Shown piece after piece: positions 18,917 to 27,957 of a stretch of DNA of 64,000 bases. A program made the translations under genes and the position numbers. The DNA is from Bacteroidota bacterium (GTDB taxonomy: Bacteria > Bacteroidota > Bacteroidia > Bacteroidales > UBA12077): contig JAHLLG010000001.1 of NCBI GenBank assembly GCA_020444275.1, positions 1 to 64,000 of the forward strand. The letters are read 5' to 3'. The notes under the pieces are model-generated. The model did no database searches, had not been told where the DNA came from, and saw only the letters and a program-made list of their open reading frames with translations. How positions within the stretch are numbered: the stretch's first letter is position 1; each line of letters opens with the position of its first letter.

Positions 18917-20833
18917 ATGTCGAACGAATTATTAAAACATATCTTATTTCCCTCAGATCTGAAAAAGTTGGATTTGACCGAGTTGCCTAAAGTGAGCGAA
19001 GAACTTCGTCAGTTTATCATCGACATTGTATCGTCGAATCCGGGCCACTTTGGGGCTAGTTTAGGTGTTGTGGAGTTAACCGTTGCGCTGCATTATGTTT
19101 TCAATACGCCATACGACAGAATTGTTTGGGATGTTGGGCATCAGGCATACGGACATAAGATTTTAACAGGAAGACGCAACGTTTTTAATACCAACCGAAA
19201 GTATAAAGGAATTAGTGGTTTTCCAAAAATTACCGAAAGCGAATATGACGCTTTTGGTGTTGGACATTCGTCAACATCTATTTCAGCTGCATTGGGAATG
19301 GCAAAAGCCGCAGGATTTAATAAAGAGGATGACAGACAAATAGTTGCAGTAATTGGTGATGGATCAATGACTGCCGGATTAGCCTTCGAAGGATTAAATA
19401 ATGCAGGAATAGAAAAAACAAACCTGCTTGTTATCCTGAATGATAACAATATGGCTATTGACCCTAACGTAGGTGCATTAAAAGAGTATTTACTCGATAT
19501 TACAACATCGAAAACGTATAATAGATTAAAGGATGACGTTTGGAACCTGCTGGGACATTTAAATAAGCTGGGGCACAAATACAGAAAGTTAGCGCAGCAG
19601 ATCGATAATGCGGTAAAAACATTTTTACTAAAACAAAGTAACTTATTTGAATCGCTGAATTTTAGATATTTTGGTCCGGTCGATGGTCATGATGTAGTGT
19701 ATATGACTAAAATTTTACAAGACCTGAAAGATATAAAAGGACCGAAACTTTTGCACGTTGTAACACAAAAAGGAAAAGGCTTTAAGCAGGCAGAACTTGA
19801 TCAGACGGCATGGCATGCACCAGGCAAATTCGACAAAAAAACCGGTGAAATTTTTAAGGTTAAATCAGATCAGCCGTTACCTCCTAAATACCAGGATGTA
19901 TTTGGTCATACCATATTAGAACTGGCAAAACAAAACGAAAAAATTGTGGGAATTACGCCAGCAATGCCAACTGGATCGTCATTAAGTGTTATGATGAAAG
20001 AGATGCCGGAACGAACTTTTGATGTAGGTATTGCTGAACAACACGCAGTGACATTTTCTGCAGGATTAGCGATAGAGGGAATGTTGCCATTTTGCAATAT
20101 CTACTCCTCTTTTATGCAAAGAGCCTACGATCAGGTAATTCACGATGTGGCCATTCAAAATCTAAATGTAGTCTTTTGTCTCGATCGCGGAGGGTTAGTT
20201 GGTGAAGATGGAGCGACGCATCATGGAGCGTATGATTTGGCTTATATGCGCAGTATACCGAATATTACAGTTTCTGCTCCAATGAACGAGGAAGAGCTTC
20301 GCAATTTAATGTATACATCACAGTTGCCAAATAAAGGACCATTTTCTATTCGTTATCCACGCGGAAGAGGTGTTATGCCTAAATGGGAAACATCAATGAA
20401 AGAGATACCAGTGGGTAAAGGTCGAGTAATTAGGAAAGGTTCCGATATTGCAATACTATCGGTAGGGCATGTTGGAAATTATGTAGTAGAGGCATCTAAA
20501 GAACTTGCTAAATCGCATATAGATATAGCACATTACGATATGCGTTTTGTAAAACCAATAGACGAAAAGATATTGCACGAAGTGGGAAAAAACTTCAAAG
20601 CTGTAATAACAATTGAAGACGGAACTATCGTGGGTGGTTTCGGAAGTGCTGTACTCGAATTTTTTAGTGAACATGATTATCTGATCAAAATAAAAAGATT
20701 AGGCATACCCGACCAGTTTGTCGATCACGGAACACCGCACGAATTGCATCACGAATGTGGTTTTGATGTTGAAGGGATCATTAAAACTGTAAAATCGATG
20801 GTGCAACCGAATATTCTATCAAATGCAGGTTAA
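18917..20833 (+). CDS. dxs: 1-deoxy-D-xylulose-5-phosphate synthase
   Basis: Condenses pyruvate and glyceraldehyde 3-phosphate, using thiamine diphosphate, in the first step of the MEP isoprenoid pathway. The ~638 residues match the family. Visible are [20 protein letters not shown], the [15 protein letters not shown] block, the ThDP/Mg motif [10 protein letters not shown] through [16 protein letters not shown], and the transketolase pyrimidine domain with [18 protein letters not shown] at 18917 was preferred over the adjacent GTG at 18914, which overlaps a GGAG stretch. A glycosyltransferase gene follows after 21 bases. Confidence 0.98.
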   Translation: MSNELLKHILFPSDLKKLDLTELPKVSEELRQFIIDIVSSNPGHFGASLGVVELTVALHYVFNTPYDRIVWDVGHQAYGHKILTGRRNVFNTNRKYKGISGFPKITESEYDAFGVGHSSTSISAALGMAKAAGFNKEDDRQIVAVIGDGSMTAGLAFEGLNNAGIEKTNLLVILNDNNMAIDPNVGALKEYLLDITTSKTYNRLKDDVWNLLGHLNKLGHKYRKLAQQIDNAVKTFLLKQSNLFESLNFRYFGPVDGHDVVYMTKILQDLKDIKGPKLLHVVTQKGKGFKQAELDQTAWHAPGKFDKKTGEIFKVKSDQPLPPKYQDVFGHTILELAKQNEKIVGITPAMPTGSSLSVMMKEMPERTFDVGIAEQHAVTFSAGLAIEGMLPFCNIYSSFMQRAYDQVIHDVAIQNLNVVFCLDRGGLVGEDGATHHGAYDLAYMRSIPNITVSAPMNEEELRNLMYTSQLPNKGPFSIRYPRGRGVMPKWETSMKEIPVGKGRVIRKGSDIAILSVGHVGNYVVEASKELAKSHIDIAHYDMRFVKPIDEKILHEVGKNFKAVITIEDGTIVGGFGSAVLEFFSEHDYLIKIKRLGIPDQFVDHGTPHELHHECGFDVEGIIKTVKSMVQPNILSNAG

Positions 20834-20854
20834 TTTCTTAAATTATTTATATAT

Positions 20855-21724
20855 ATGAAAGTTACGGGTTTTAGTTTTATTAAAAACGCGCTTATTTATG
20901 ATTATCCAATAGTTGAAGCAATAAAATCAATATTACCAATTTGCGATGATTTTGTGGTTGCCGTGGGAAAATCCGATGATAAAACATTAGATCTTATTCA
21001 AAGCATCGATAAGGATAAAATAAAAATTGTTGAAACCGTTTGGGACGATAGTTTACGAGAAGGTGGAAGGGTTTTAGCAGAAGAAACCAATAAAGCATTT
21101 CAGGCAATTCCGGAAGATTCTGATTGGGCATTTTATATTCAGGGCGATGAGGTTGTGCACGAAAAATACTTGCCGATTATTAAATCAGCCATGGAAAAAT
21201 ACCAGAAAAATAAAGAGGTCGAAGGGCTTTTATTTAAATATTTACATTTTTACGGATCATATGATTATGTAGGAGCATCGCCTAGATGGTACAGTCATGA
21301 AATCCGGGTTGTTCGAAATAATAAAAGTATTTACTCCTATCGCGATGCACAGGGATTCCGAATTGGCGACAACCAGAAGCTTAAGGTTAAACCTATTGAT
21401 GCTTATGTATATCATTATGGCTGGGTTAAGCCACCAGAATCAATGCAAAAAAAGCAGGAAGAGTTTAATAAATTATGGCATGATGACGAATGGGTAGATA
21501 AGCATGTTGCCAAAGTGGAAGAATTTGATTATTCAACCGTCGATTTTCTTGAGCAGTTTAAAGGTGATCATCCCAAGGTAATGCAAGAGAGATTAAAAAC
21601 GAAGAATTGGAAATTTGATCATGATATTTCAATTAACCGAATGTCTTTGAAGAATAAACTAAAATATTTTTTACGAAAATATCTCGATATTAACATCGGA
21701 TATAAAAACTATACCAAGATATAG
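20855..21724 (+). CDS. Glycosyltransferase, GT2-like
   Basis: 289 residues, no signal or membrane segment. The opening GFSFIKNALIYDYPIVEAIK, DDFVVAVGKSDDKTLDLI, and the acidic site WAFYIQGDEVVHE (a DxD-like GDE) fit a family 2-type GT-A fold transferase; the C-terminal third contains an aromatic, charged region with HYGWVKPP. The gene follows dxs closely, but there is no clear functional link to isoprenoid synthesis. Acceptor unknown; it could build a surface glycan. Confidence 0.75.
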   Translation: MKVTGFSFIKNALIYDYPIVEAIKSILPICDDFVVAVGKSDDKTLDLIQSIDKDKIKIVETVWDDSLREGGRVLAEETNKAFQAIPEDSDWAFYIQGDEVVHEKYLPIIKSAMEKYQKNKEVEGLLFKYLHFYGSYDYVGASPRWYSHEIRVVRNNKSIYSYRDAQGFRIGDNQKLKVKPIDAYVYHYGWVKPPESMQKKQEEFNKLWHDDEWVDKHVAKVEEFDYSTVDFLEQFKGDHPKVMQERLKTKNWKFDHDISINRMSLKNKLKYFLRKYLDINIGYKNYTKI

Positions 21725-21770
21725 ATTGCTTTTTTCAAGCTATCGATAGCAAAGAATGCTGAGAATTAAT

Positions 21771-21800
21771 TTTGTTGAACCAAAAAAAAACATATTTTTG
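21771..21800 (+). promoter_or_regulatory. Promoter of tRNA-Leu
   Basis: A -33 TTTG (21771-21774) and a -7 TATTTTTG (21793-21800) are separated by 18 bases, matching the Bacteroidota promoter; the tRNA begins 26 bases downstream. Confidence 0.75.
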
Positions 21801-21825
21801 CATTCCGATAGTTTGTAAACTACCA

Positions 21826-21909
21826 GCCTGGATGGCGGAATTGGTAGACGCGCTGGTCTCAAACACCAGTGGACATTAGTCCGTGTCGGTTCGATCCCGA
21901 CTCCAGGTA
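21826..21909 (+). tRNA. tRNA-Leu (anticodon CAA)
   Basis: The acceptor GCCTGGA (21826-21832) pairs with TCCAGGT (21902-21908, with one G-T), then discriminator A. The anticodon arm CTGGT-CTCAAAC-ACCAG gives CAA, which reads UUG. A long variable arm (GTGGACATTAGTCCGTG region) and T arm GTCGG-TTCGATC-CCGAC are typical of tRNA-Leu. CCA is not encoded. The last 24-31 bases are repeated downstream at 22189-22245, bracketing a GIY-YIG gene. Confidence 0.95.
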
Positions 21910-21913
21910 CAAA
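21883..21913. repeat. attL-like direct repeat: 3' end of tRNA-Leu
   Basis: These 31 bases cover the T arm, acceptor strand and four bases past the discriminator. Positions 21890-21913 recur exactly at 22222-22245, and 21883-21889 recur at 22189-22195. Confidence 0.8.
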
Positions 21914-21940
21914 GCTCATCTTTCATAGATGAGCTTTTTC
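21912..21940 (+). terminator. Terminator after tRNA-Leu
   Basis: AAGCTCATC (21912-21920) pairs with GATGAGCTT (21928-21936), followed by TTTC. It lies inside the putative mini-element, between the tRNA and the GIY-YIG gene. Confidence 0.7.
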
Positions 21941-21951
21941 ACAAGGAGTCT

Positions 21952-22188
21952 ATGTATTATGTATATGCAATAAAAAGTTTGATTAAGGACTGGATTTATG
22001 TTGGAATAACTGACAATTTAGAAAGAAGGCTGAATCAACATAATAAAGGGCAGAACCGAAGTACAAAACCATATATTCCTTTTGTGTTGGTTTACTTTGA
22101 AGAAGAATCAGATAGAGAATCTGCAAGGTTAAGAGAAAAATATTTAAAAACTGCATCTGGCAAGCGTTGGTTGAAAAATCAATTTTAA
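21952..22188 (+). CDS. Small GIY-YIG nuclease-domain protein
   Basis: 78 residues. The opening MYYVYAIKSL and WIYVGITDNLERRLNQHNKG form the GIY-YIG signature (YVY and YVG) with the catalytic arginine in NLERRL, and a later glutamate region (ARLREKYLKTASGKRWL). This is the UPF0213/UvrC-N-like single-domain type. The frame runs further upstream into the tRNA, but ATG at 21952 is preferred because it has an AGGAG site just before it and starts at the conserved motif. The gene lies between two copies of the tRNA-Leu 3' end, as if carried by a mini-mobile element. Confidence 0.88.
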   Translation: MYYVYAIKSLIKDWIYVGITDNLERRLNQHNKGQNRSTKPYIPFVLVYFEEESDRESARLREKYLKTASGKRWLKNQF

Positions 22189-22245
22189 GTGTCGGCCTGT
22201 CTAACTGCGTAGCCAGGTAGATTCGATCCCGACTCCAGGTACAAA
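22189..22245. repeat. attR-like copy of tRNA-Leu 3' end, interrupted by 26 bp
   Basis: GTGTCGG (22189-22195) and the 24 bases at 22222-22245 repeat the end of tRNA-Leu exactly. Between them sit 26 extra bases (22196-22221) beginning CCTGTCT and containing CCAGG, similar to the CCTGTCTGCC/GGCAGACAGG palindrome seen elsewhere. The repeat begins at the base after the GIY-YIG stop codon. Confidence 0.75.
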
Positions 22246-22255
22246 TAATAGACTT

Positions 22256-22282
22256 AACCCTCAATCATGAGGGTTTTTTTAT
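22256..22282 (+). terminator. Terminator after GIY-YIG region
   Basis: AACCCTCA (22256-22263) pairs with TGAGGGTT (22268-22275), followed by a run of T. Confidence 0.8.
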
Positions 22283-22312
22283 ATCTTTATGCGAGTTAAA
22301 TAAACAACTACT

Positions 22313-22762
22313 ATGAGTAAAGATAATCCACTACATCCATACAACGAAAAGCAGGAAGAGTACGACAAAAAATACCTGGAAATGGCTCAAATTTGGGCAA
22401 AAAACTCATATTGCATAAGACGACAAGTAGGAGCTCTTATTGTTAAAGATAAAATGATTATCTCCGATGGATATAATGGAACCCCTTCGGGATTTGAAAA
22501 TGTATGTGAAGACGAAGCAGGCCTTACAAAGCCTTATGTGCTGCATGCTGAGGCCAATGCCATAACAAAAGTGGCCAAATCAAATAATAGTTCGCAGGAT
22601 GCAACGTTATATGTAACAACTTCGCCCTGTATGGAATGTTCTAAGCTTATTATCCAAGCAGGAATTAAACGGGTAGTATTTAGCAACAAATATAGAATCG
22701 AAGAGGGATTAAGACTATTAGAGCGAGCGAATATTGAAATCAAACATATAGAACTTAAATAA
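22313..22762 (+). CDS. Deoxycytidylate (dCMP) deaminase family protein
   Basis: 149 residues. The zinc site is visible as HAEANAI plus TSPCMECSKLI (H/C/C with the proton-shuttling Glu of HAE). The extended region between (SDGYNGTPSGFENVCED) is characteristic of dCMP deaminases rather than cytidine or tRNA adenosine deaminases. It supplies dUMP for thymidylate synthesis in the cytoplasm. The next gene, an S41 protease, begins only 8 bases later and is likely co-transcribed. Confidence 0.92.
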   Translation: MSKDNPLHPYNEKQEEYDKKYLEMAQIWAKNSYCIRRQVGALIVKDKMIISDGYNGTPSGFENVCEDEAGLTKPYVLHAEANAITKVAKSNNSSQDATLYVTTSPCMECSKLIIQAGIKRVVFSNKYRIEEGLRLLERANIEIKHIELK

Positions 22763-22770
22763 AAATTGTG

Positions 22771-24366
22771 ATGATGAAAAAAATAAATAAAATATACCTG
22801 CCGCTGATATTTGCTATAATATTAATTGTAGGAGTATTACTTGGTAGGTCATTGAACAGATATCCTCACCAAACATATACGCAGATGTATCAGTCGGGTG
22901 GTAAGCTGGGGCGAATTATTGATTATATCGAAACCCGTTATGTTGATACGGTTTCAAGATCGAATTTAGAAGAATCAGCTATTCCTGCTATGTTAGAGGA
23001 GCTAGATCCTCACTCAATCTACATTCCTGCTAAGGAAATGAAGACCGTCAACGAAGATATGAGAGGGAACTTTGAAGGAATTGGCGTAGTGTTTAATCAT
23101 CAAACAGATACAGCAATCATTATAAGTGTTATCACGGGCGGACCTTCAGATAAGGTAGGTGTTTTACCTGGCGACAGAATAATTATGGTTGACGATTCGC
23201 TTATTGCCGGACAAAACATTCCCAGTAACGATGTGGTAGGCATGTTAAAAGGCGAAAAAGGAACCATGGTTAAAGTCAGTTTGGAAAGAAAAAATGTTCC
23301 TGACCTTATTGATGTTGAGATAATGAGAGACGAAATACCATTGTATAGTGTTGATGTATCGTATATGGTAGATAATGAAATAGGAGTGATTAAGATTAAT
23401 CGTTTTTCAGAAACCACATTTGATGAGTTTCTCGATGGTGTTAAAAAATTAAAAAAAGAAGGGCTCAAAAAACTTATTATTGATTTAAGAGGAAACACAG
23501 GAGGTTATATGGTTGCCGCAACCAATATTGTTGATCAATTTTTGGATGCCGGAAAGATGATTGTTTATACTCAAGGGAAAGCAAGCCCAAAACAAGAGAT
23601 TTATTCTACGTCAAGAGGCGAATGCAAAGATATGGAGGTTGTTGTGTTGTTAGATGAGTTTTCCGCATCGGCAAGTGAGATTGTTGCCGGAGCTATTCAG
23701 GATAATGATCGTGGAACAATTATTGGGCGACGATCGTTCGGCAAAGGTCTTGTTCAGGAACAATATCCTTTATCTGACGGATCGGTTATCCGTTTAACCA
23801 TTGCAAGGTATTATACTCCAACCGGCAGAAGCATTCAAAAACCCTATGGAGAAGACAAGGATGATTACTACAACGATTTGCTGGAAAGATATGAGCATGG
23901 CGAATTTTCCGATGCAGATAGCATACAGTTTGCCGATTCATTAAAATATACAACGCCCGAAGGTAATATCGTATATGGCGGAGGAGGTATTATGCCAGAT
24001 GTTTTTGTGCCGCTTGACACAACCGGATTTACAAAATACTATGTGGAAACTGTGCGTCGTGGAATTCTATACAATTTCGCATTTGAGTATGTTGATAATA
24101 ACCGGGAGTACTTAAGTCAATTTAAGGATGCAAAGAGCATTAATGATTATCTCGATTCCATCAATATATTTGATACGTTTGTTATCTATGCCGAAGAAAA
24201 TGGAGTACCCAAAAGTACAAAAGGATTTGATCGTTCAAAAGAAATCGTGAAAACAAGGTTGAAGGCAAATATTGCCAGAAATATTCTTGATAACGACGGA
24301 TATTACCCTATATTAGAAAAAATTGACAAGACGTTGGGTATTGCAATTGACTATTTAAAAGAATAA
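22771..24366 (+). CDS. S41-family C-terminal processing protease
   Basis: About 531 residues. A membrane anchor or signal (IYLPLIFAIILIVGVLLG) is followed by an N-terminal helical segment, a PDZ domain (VITGGPSDKVGVLPGDRII) and the S41 protease core: LIIDLRGNTGGY, then the nucleophile region DEFSASASEIV and the general-base Lys in RSFGKGLVQ 25 residues after the middle Ser. It would cleave periplasmic proteins near their C-termini. ATG at 22771 is preferred to the overlapping GTG at 22768; ATG at 22774 is equally possible. Confidence 0.95.
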   Translation: MMKKINKIYLPLIFAIILIVGVLLGRSLNRYPHQTYTQMYQSGGKLGRIIDYIETRYVDTVSRSNLEESAIPAMLEELDPHSIYIPAKEMKTVNEDMRGNFEGIGVVFNHQTDTAIIISVITGGPSDKVGVLPGDRIIMVDDSLIAGQNIPSNDVVGMLKGEKGTMVKVSLERKNVPDLIDVEIMRDEIPLYSVDVSYMVDNEIGVIKINRFSETTFDEFLDGVKKLKKEGLKKLIIDLRGNTGGYMVAATNIVDQFLDAGKMIVYTQGKASPKQEIYSTSRGECKDMEVVVLLDEFSASASEIVAGAIQDNDRGTIIGRRSFGKGLVQEQYPLSDGSVIRLTIARYYTPTGRSIQKPYGEDKDDYYNDLLERYEHGEFSDADSIQFADSLKYTTPEGNIVYGGGGIMPDVFVPLDTTGFTKYYVETVRRGILYNFAFEYVDNNREYLSQFKDAKSINDYLDSINIFDTFVIYAEENGVPKSTKGFDRSKEIVKTRLKANIARNILDNDGYYPILEKIDKTLGIAIDYLKE

Positions 24367-24467
24367 AAAGTGGATTCATTAAACCTTTTTTAAACTACAT
24401 TGTCTATAAAATATAAATTAGAATTAAATAAAGAATTTAATTCATAATTTTGGGTTTTTAGGTTAGC

Positions 24468-24499
24468 AGGCACTCTTACAGGGGTGCCTTCTTTTTTTG
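24468..24499 (+). terminator. Terminator after S41 protease gene
   Basis: AGGCAC (24468-24473) pairs with GTGCCT (24484-24489), followed by TCTTTTTTTG. Confidence 0.75.
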
Positions 24500-24593
24500 T
24501 AATTTTTTTCATAAAAGTGTAATAAAAAATAAATCAGTGTGTCATAACAACAGAAACTTGAAAAATATAAGTAGAACATAAAATTTTAAGATT

Positions 24594-25154
24594 ATGAACA
24601 CACAAAAAATGAAAAAAGTAACAGTATTAGTAGTAGTAGCACTAATGATGATTGGAACAAACTCTTTTGCACAAAGAGGAAGAAATTTTGAAAACCGAGG
24701 TGATGGTTTTGGACGCGTTGCATACTGCGATAGAATTCCTGATTTAACAGAAGACCAACAAGCAAAAATAGAAGATTTGCGTTTGGGTCATCTAAAGGAA
24801 ATGAACGCATACCGTAATCAAATGAACGAGTTAAGGGCTAAGAAACATACGTTAATGACAACAGATGGTTCCAGCTTGAACGAAATTAATTCTGTAATCG
24901 ATCAAATGACTGATGTACATAATGAAATGATGAAGGTTTCAGCAAAACATCGAAAAAATGTAAGAGGTACTTTAACCGAAGATCAAAAAGTATATTTTGA
25001 TTCCATGCCGGGACATGGTCGTGGACATGGAAGAGCAGGTCGCGGATATGGAAATTGCAGTGGACCGGGACAAGGTTATGGACAAGGTCAGGGAGCAGGA
25101 TACGGCAGAGGATATGGCTACGGTTATAAAAACCTGCCTGCAACTAACGAATAA
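24594..25154 (+). CDS. Spy/CpxP-like periplasmic protein with Gly/Tyr-rich tail
   Basis: 186 residues. The signal peptide (VTVLVVVALMMIGTNSFAQ) is followed by DLTEDQQAKIEDLRLGH and GTLTEDQKVYFDSM, the LTxxQ repeats of Spy/CpxP-type chaperones, with a helical, Met/Lys-rich body. Residues from about 138 to 180 are Gly/Tyr/Arg/Gln-rich (GRGYGN, GQGYGQGQG), a low-complexity tail also seen in Bacteroidota homologues with metal- or stress-related roles. Possible periplasmic chaperone or metal-stress protein. An ATG at 24609 is an alternative start. Confidence 0.8.
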   Translation: MNTQKMKKVTVLVVVALMMIGTNSFAQRGRNFENRGDGFGRVAYCDRIPDLTEDQQAKIEDLRLGHLKEMNAYRNQMNELRAKKHTLMTTDGSSLNEINSVIDQMTDVHNEMMKVSAKHRKNVRGTLTEDQKVYFDSMPGHGRGHGRAGRGYGNCSGPGQGYGQGQGAGYGRGYGYGYKNLPATNE

Positions 25155-25174
25155 ACTAGGTATTTAGAATAAGT

Positions 25175-25210
25175 AATCCGGTGTTTTTTTCAGCACCGGA
25201 TTTTTATTTT
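25175..25210. terminator. Bidirectional terminator
   Basis: AATCCGGTG (25175-25183) pairs with CACCGGATT (25194-25202), followed by TTTATTTT, after the Spy-like gene and close to the 3' end of the convergent sensor gene. Confidence 0.8.
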
Positions 25211-25270
25211 AATCTAAAAGGCAACTTTTGTGACGTTGGCTTTTCGCAGAAGTTTCAGAATTATACGTTT

Positions 25271-27616
25271 CTATTTTTCAATATACTCAGAAATATCGTT
25301 GGCTATTTTCAGGATCTTGTAAATATCACCTTCTTCGTTATAAATCGGAGTATAAGATTCCATAAACAGGTAAGTATTACCTTTAATAGAGACTTGTGTT
25401 TTTTCTTTCTTCACAATACCATTTTTCAGATCGCTCCAGAACTCCTGGTAATGAGCTTTTTGTTCATCTGTAAAATCAATATTGTCGGAGTGGTGCTTGC
25501 CTACAGCCTCTTCTTTGGTAATTCCAAATAAATTTAAATAGGCATCATTTACAAACATGATTTTACCATTCAGGTCATATTCGGCAACATAACTGGTAGA
25601 ATTAAGTGCATTAATAAATCCTTCCATTTCGGCTGTTTTACGTGCTGCTTCTTCTTGTGTAGCCTGCAACTCTTCCATGTTTTGTCTCATTTCTTCCTCT
25701 TGTGCAGCCATCTCTTCAGCTTGTTGTTGGGTTTTTTCTAGAAGCTCAGATGTGTGCTCACTAATTTTTACATTTGATAATGTTGAAGCAATATTTTGAG
25801 CAATTTTCTCAACAAATTCTATCTCATGATCTTCGAACGTATTAAATGAAGCAATTTCTAATACACCCAAAACTTCTTCTTCAATTTTTAACGGAACAAT
25901 TAACAGGCTGTTTGGATTAGCACCTCCTAATCCTGATGTTATTCGAATATAATCATCAGGAATTTCAGTCATATACACCGTTTCTTTTTCCATAGCACAC
26001 ATTCCAACCAGCCCTTCGCCTAATTCGATTGTTTTGGTATTGTATTTTCTTCGATCGAAAGCGTATGTTGCCAGTAGTTCGAAAAATATATTGTCTTTGT
26101 CTTCGTCATTTTTTAGGAATAAGCCTCCCTGATTTGCTTTAAGGTAATTAATCAGATTCAATACAACGTTAAATGCCAGCTCTTCCAGGTTTTCATGATT
26201 TTGCCTTAACACATCACCAAATAGGGCTAAACCTTCATTTACCCATGTGCGTTTCTCATCTTCTCGTTTTCTAATGGTTTCTTCCTCTCGAGCTTTTTTA
26301 AGTTTGTCGCGCATATCTATTAACGACTTACCAAGCACATCTTTATCGCTTAATAGCTCAATTGATTTGTCATAATTCCCTTCTCCAATGTCTTGAGCAA
26401 ATTCGGTTTTTGTCATTAAACCATGAATTGATGTATTCAGAGCATTACCCATTTCTTCAATTTCATCGCCTGTTTTCAAATCAATTTTCATTTCTTTACC
26501 AATATGACCTTCTGACAATTTTTTAAGAAAATTAGTAATCAGCAATATGGGTTTGGTAATACTATTTGATATGCTGTATATTACCAGACTAAGGATGAGC
26601 AGACCAATAATACCAACTAAAATTGATATTCTGAAATTGCGTCTGGCTTTGGACATTACCTGATCTATAGGAACAGCAATTCCAATTGACCAGGGAGTTC
26701 CGGTATTTCCTATTTCAATGGGTGCATAAACTACATAATACATATCGCCACTTAACCCAGGAATTGTGTACGATAAAAACTCTCCCGCGGTAATATGTTC
26801 CATAACCTCATGATCACTGGCTTCTTCAGGAAAAACTTCTTCAACTGTTTTACCAATCCATTCAGGGTTTGGATTGGCAACATAAGTACCATTATTAGCC
26901 ATTAAAAAAGCGATACTGTTTTCAAAAGGTTTTACATTATTAATGATTTCCTGGAATTGACTAAGTTGAATATCTGCACCAACAACTCCTAAAAATTGGT
27001 TGTTATTGATAATTGGCACTATGATACTTGTTTCGTGTATTTCATCAGTTGTATTTTTGGTATAGGAATAATAATATGGATCCAGCACAACCTCTTTTCG
27101 GGTTGTTTTCGGCAATTGATAATAATCTCCGGAATATACTGAAACAGCATTTGATTCGATGGACTCATCAAATTTTATAACGCCGTTATCTTTATAATAC
27201 AGATGTCCGAAGTTACCGATTACGCTACTCCCTTTTTTATTCTTATATAGATGATCAAGATTATCCATTGCAAGAGGTTCCCAGGTGCTCCAAACAGCCA
27301 GATAATCCGGATTAGCTTTTAATGTTTGGATCATGATGTTACTAATAACCTCTCTTCGGTTTTCTTCATTAATGTCTTCGTAAACTTTGAATGTATTGCC
27401 TAAATCCTTTACCGTTGTTAAATATTTCTCAAGATATACCTGAACCTCATTTGCGGCACCTTTCACATAATTATCGGAAATCTTAATAGCATCATTAAAT
27501 GCCATTCGCTTGCTTTTAATACTAATATAACCAACAGCTAAAACATAAATAACAAGTGTTGTTAACAGAATAAAAAACTGAATCTTATGTTTGATCTTCA
27601 ATTTAAATTTCATCAT
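25271..27616 (-). CDS. Cache-HAMP-GAF-PAS sensor protein without an output domain
   Basis: 781 residues. Transmembrane helices at about 11-30 and 330-352 bracket a ~300-residue double-Cache domain (DPYYYSYTKNTTDEIHETSI, LGVVGADIQLSQF). Then HAMP (about 352-410), a linker with a repeated coiled coil, a GAF domain (about 480-640; GLVGMCAMEKETVYM), a Gln/Glu-rich coiled coil, and a terminal PAS domain (EYDLNGKIMFVNDAYLNLFG) ending in the PAC-type ILKIANDISEYIEK. No kinase, GGDEF, phosphatase or MCP signalling domain is present. It may act through partners or as a regulator of another kinase (inference). Confidence 0.88.
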   Translation of the reverse strand: MMKFKLKIKHKIQFFILLTTLVIYVLAVGYISIKSKRMAFNDAIKISDNYVKGAANEVQVYLEKYLTTVKDLGNTFKVYEDINEENRREVISNIMIQTLKANPDYLAVWSTWEPLAMDNLDHLYKNKKGSSVIGNFGHLYYKDNGVIKFDESIESNAVSVYSGDYYQLPKTTRKEVVLDPYYYSYTKNTTDEIHETSIIVPIINNNQFLGVVGADIQLSQFQEIINNVKPFENSIAFLMANNGTYVANPNPEWIGKTVEEVFPEEASDHEVMEHITAGEFLSYTIPGLSGDMYYVVYAPIEIGNTGTPWSIGIAVPIDQVMSKARRNFRISILVGIIGLLILSLVIYSISNSITKPILLITNFLKKLSEGHIGKEMKIDLKTGDEIEEMGNALNTSIHGLMTKTEFAQDIGEGNYDKSIELLSDKDVLGKSLIDMRDKLKKAREEETIRKREDEKRTWVNEGLALFGDVLRQNHENLEELAFNVVLNLINYLKANQGGLFLKNDEDKDNIFFELLATYAFDRRKYNTKTIELGEGLVGMCAMEKETVYMTEIPDDYIRITSGLGGANPNSLLIVPLKIEEEVLGVLEIASFNTFEDHEIEFVEKIAQNIASTLSNVKISEHTSELLEKTQQQAEEMAAQEEEMRQNMEELQATQEEAARKTAEMEGFINALNSTSYVAEYDLNGKIMFVNDAYLNLFGITKEEAVGKHHSDNIDFTDEQKAHYQEFWSDLKNGIVKKEKTQVSIKGNTYLFMESYTPIYNEEGDIYKILKIANDISEYIEK

Positions 27617-27951
27617 GATGCAGTTAAGGTTTAGGTTAATGGTATAAACTATTGTTACGCAATATTTATATCAATGTTTACAAAAATATAGGATTTTATT
27701 TAGTATGAAATAAAATGATGATGAAATATATTGAACAACTCTGCATGATACATTAACTATGTATATACTGGCTTACATAGTAAAAATCAAAGACCTGGAT
27801 AAAACAAAACCTTGATTTTGCACAGTGAGAGCTAACCTGAACTATTCAGAAATATTAGAATACCCATTATTTATAAATAGGTAAGACTAAAAAATTTGTT
27901 CAATTAAAAAATAGATTATAAATTGCACAAAAACACAAAAAGCGTGCAAGT
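27617..27951. other. Divergent intergenic region
   Basis: 335 AT-rich bases between the sensor gene and the TetR gene. Apart from the TTGCAC/GTGCAA inverted repeat at the right end I see no RNA gene, ORF or clear promoter. Confidence 0.35.
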
Positions 27952-27957
27952 GTGCAA
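27923..27957. promoter_or_regulatory. Candidate TetR operator
   Basis: TTGCAC (27923-27928) is followed by two inverted partners GTGCAA (27944-27949 and 27952-27957). The last overlaps the GTG start codon of the TetR gene. An inverted repeat at the start of a TetR gene commonly serves for autoregulation; here it is inferred from position only. Confidence 0.4.

Noticed and set aside
21883-21951. N-terminal extension of the GIY-YIG protein through the tRNA
   Set aside because: The extension translates tRNA and terminator sequence; the ATG at 21952 has a good ribosome binding site and begins the conserved motif.
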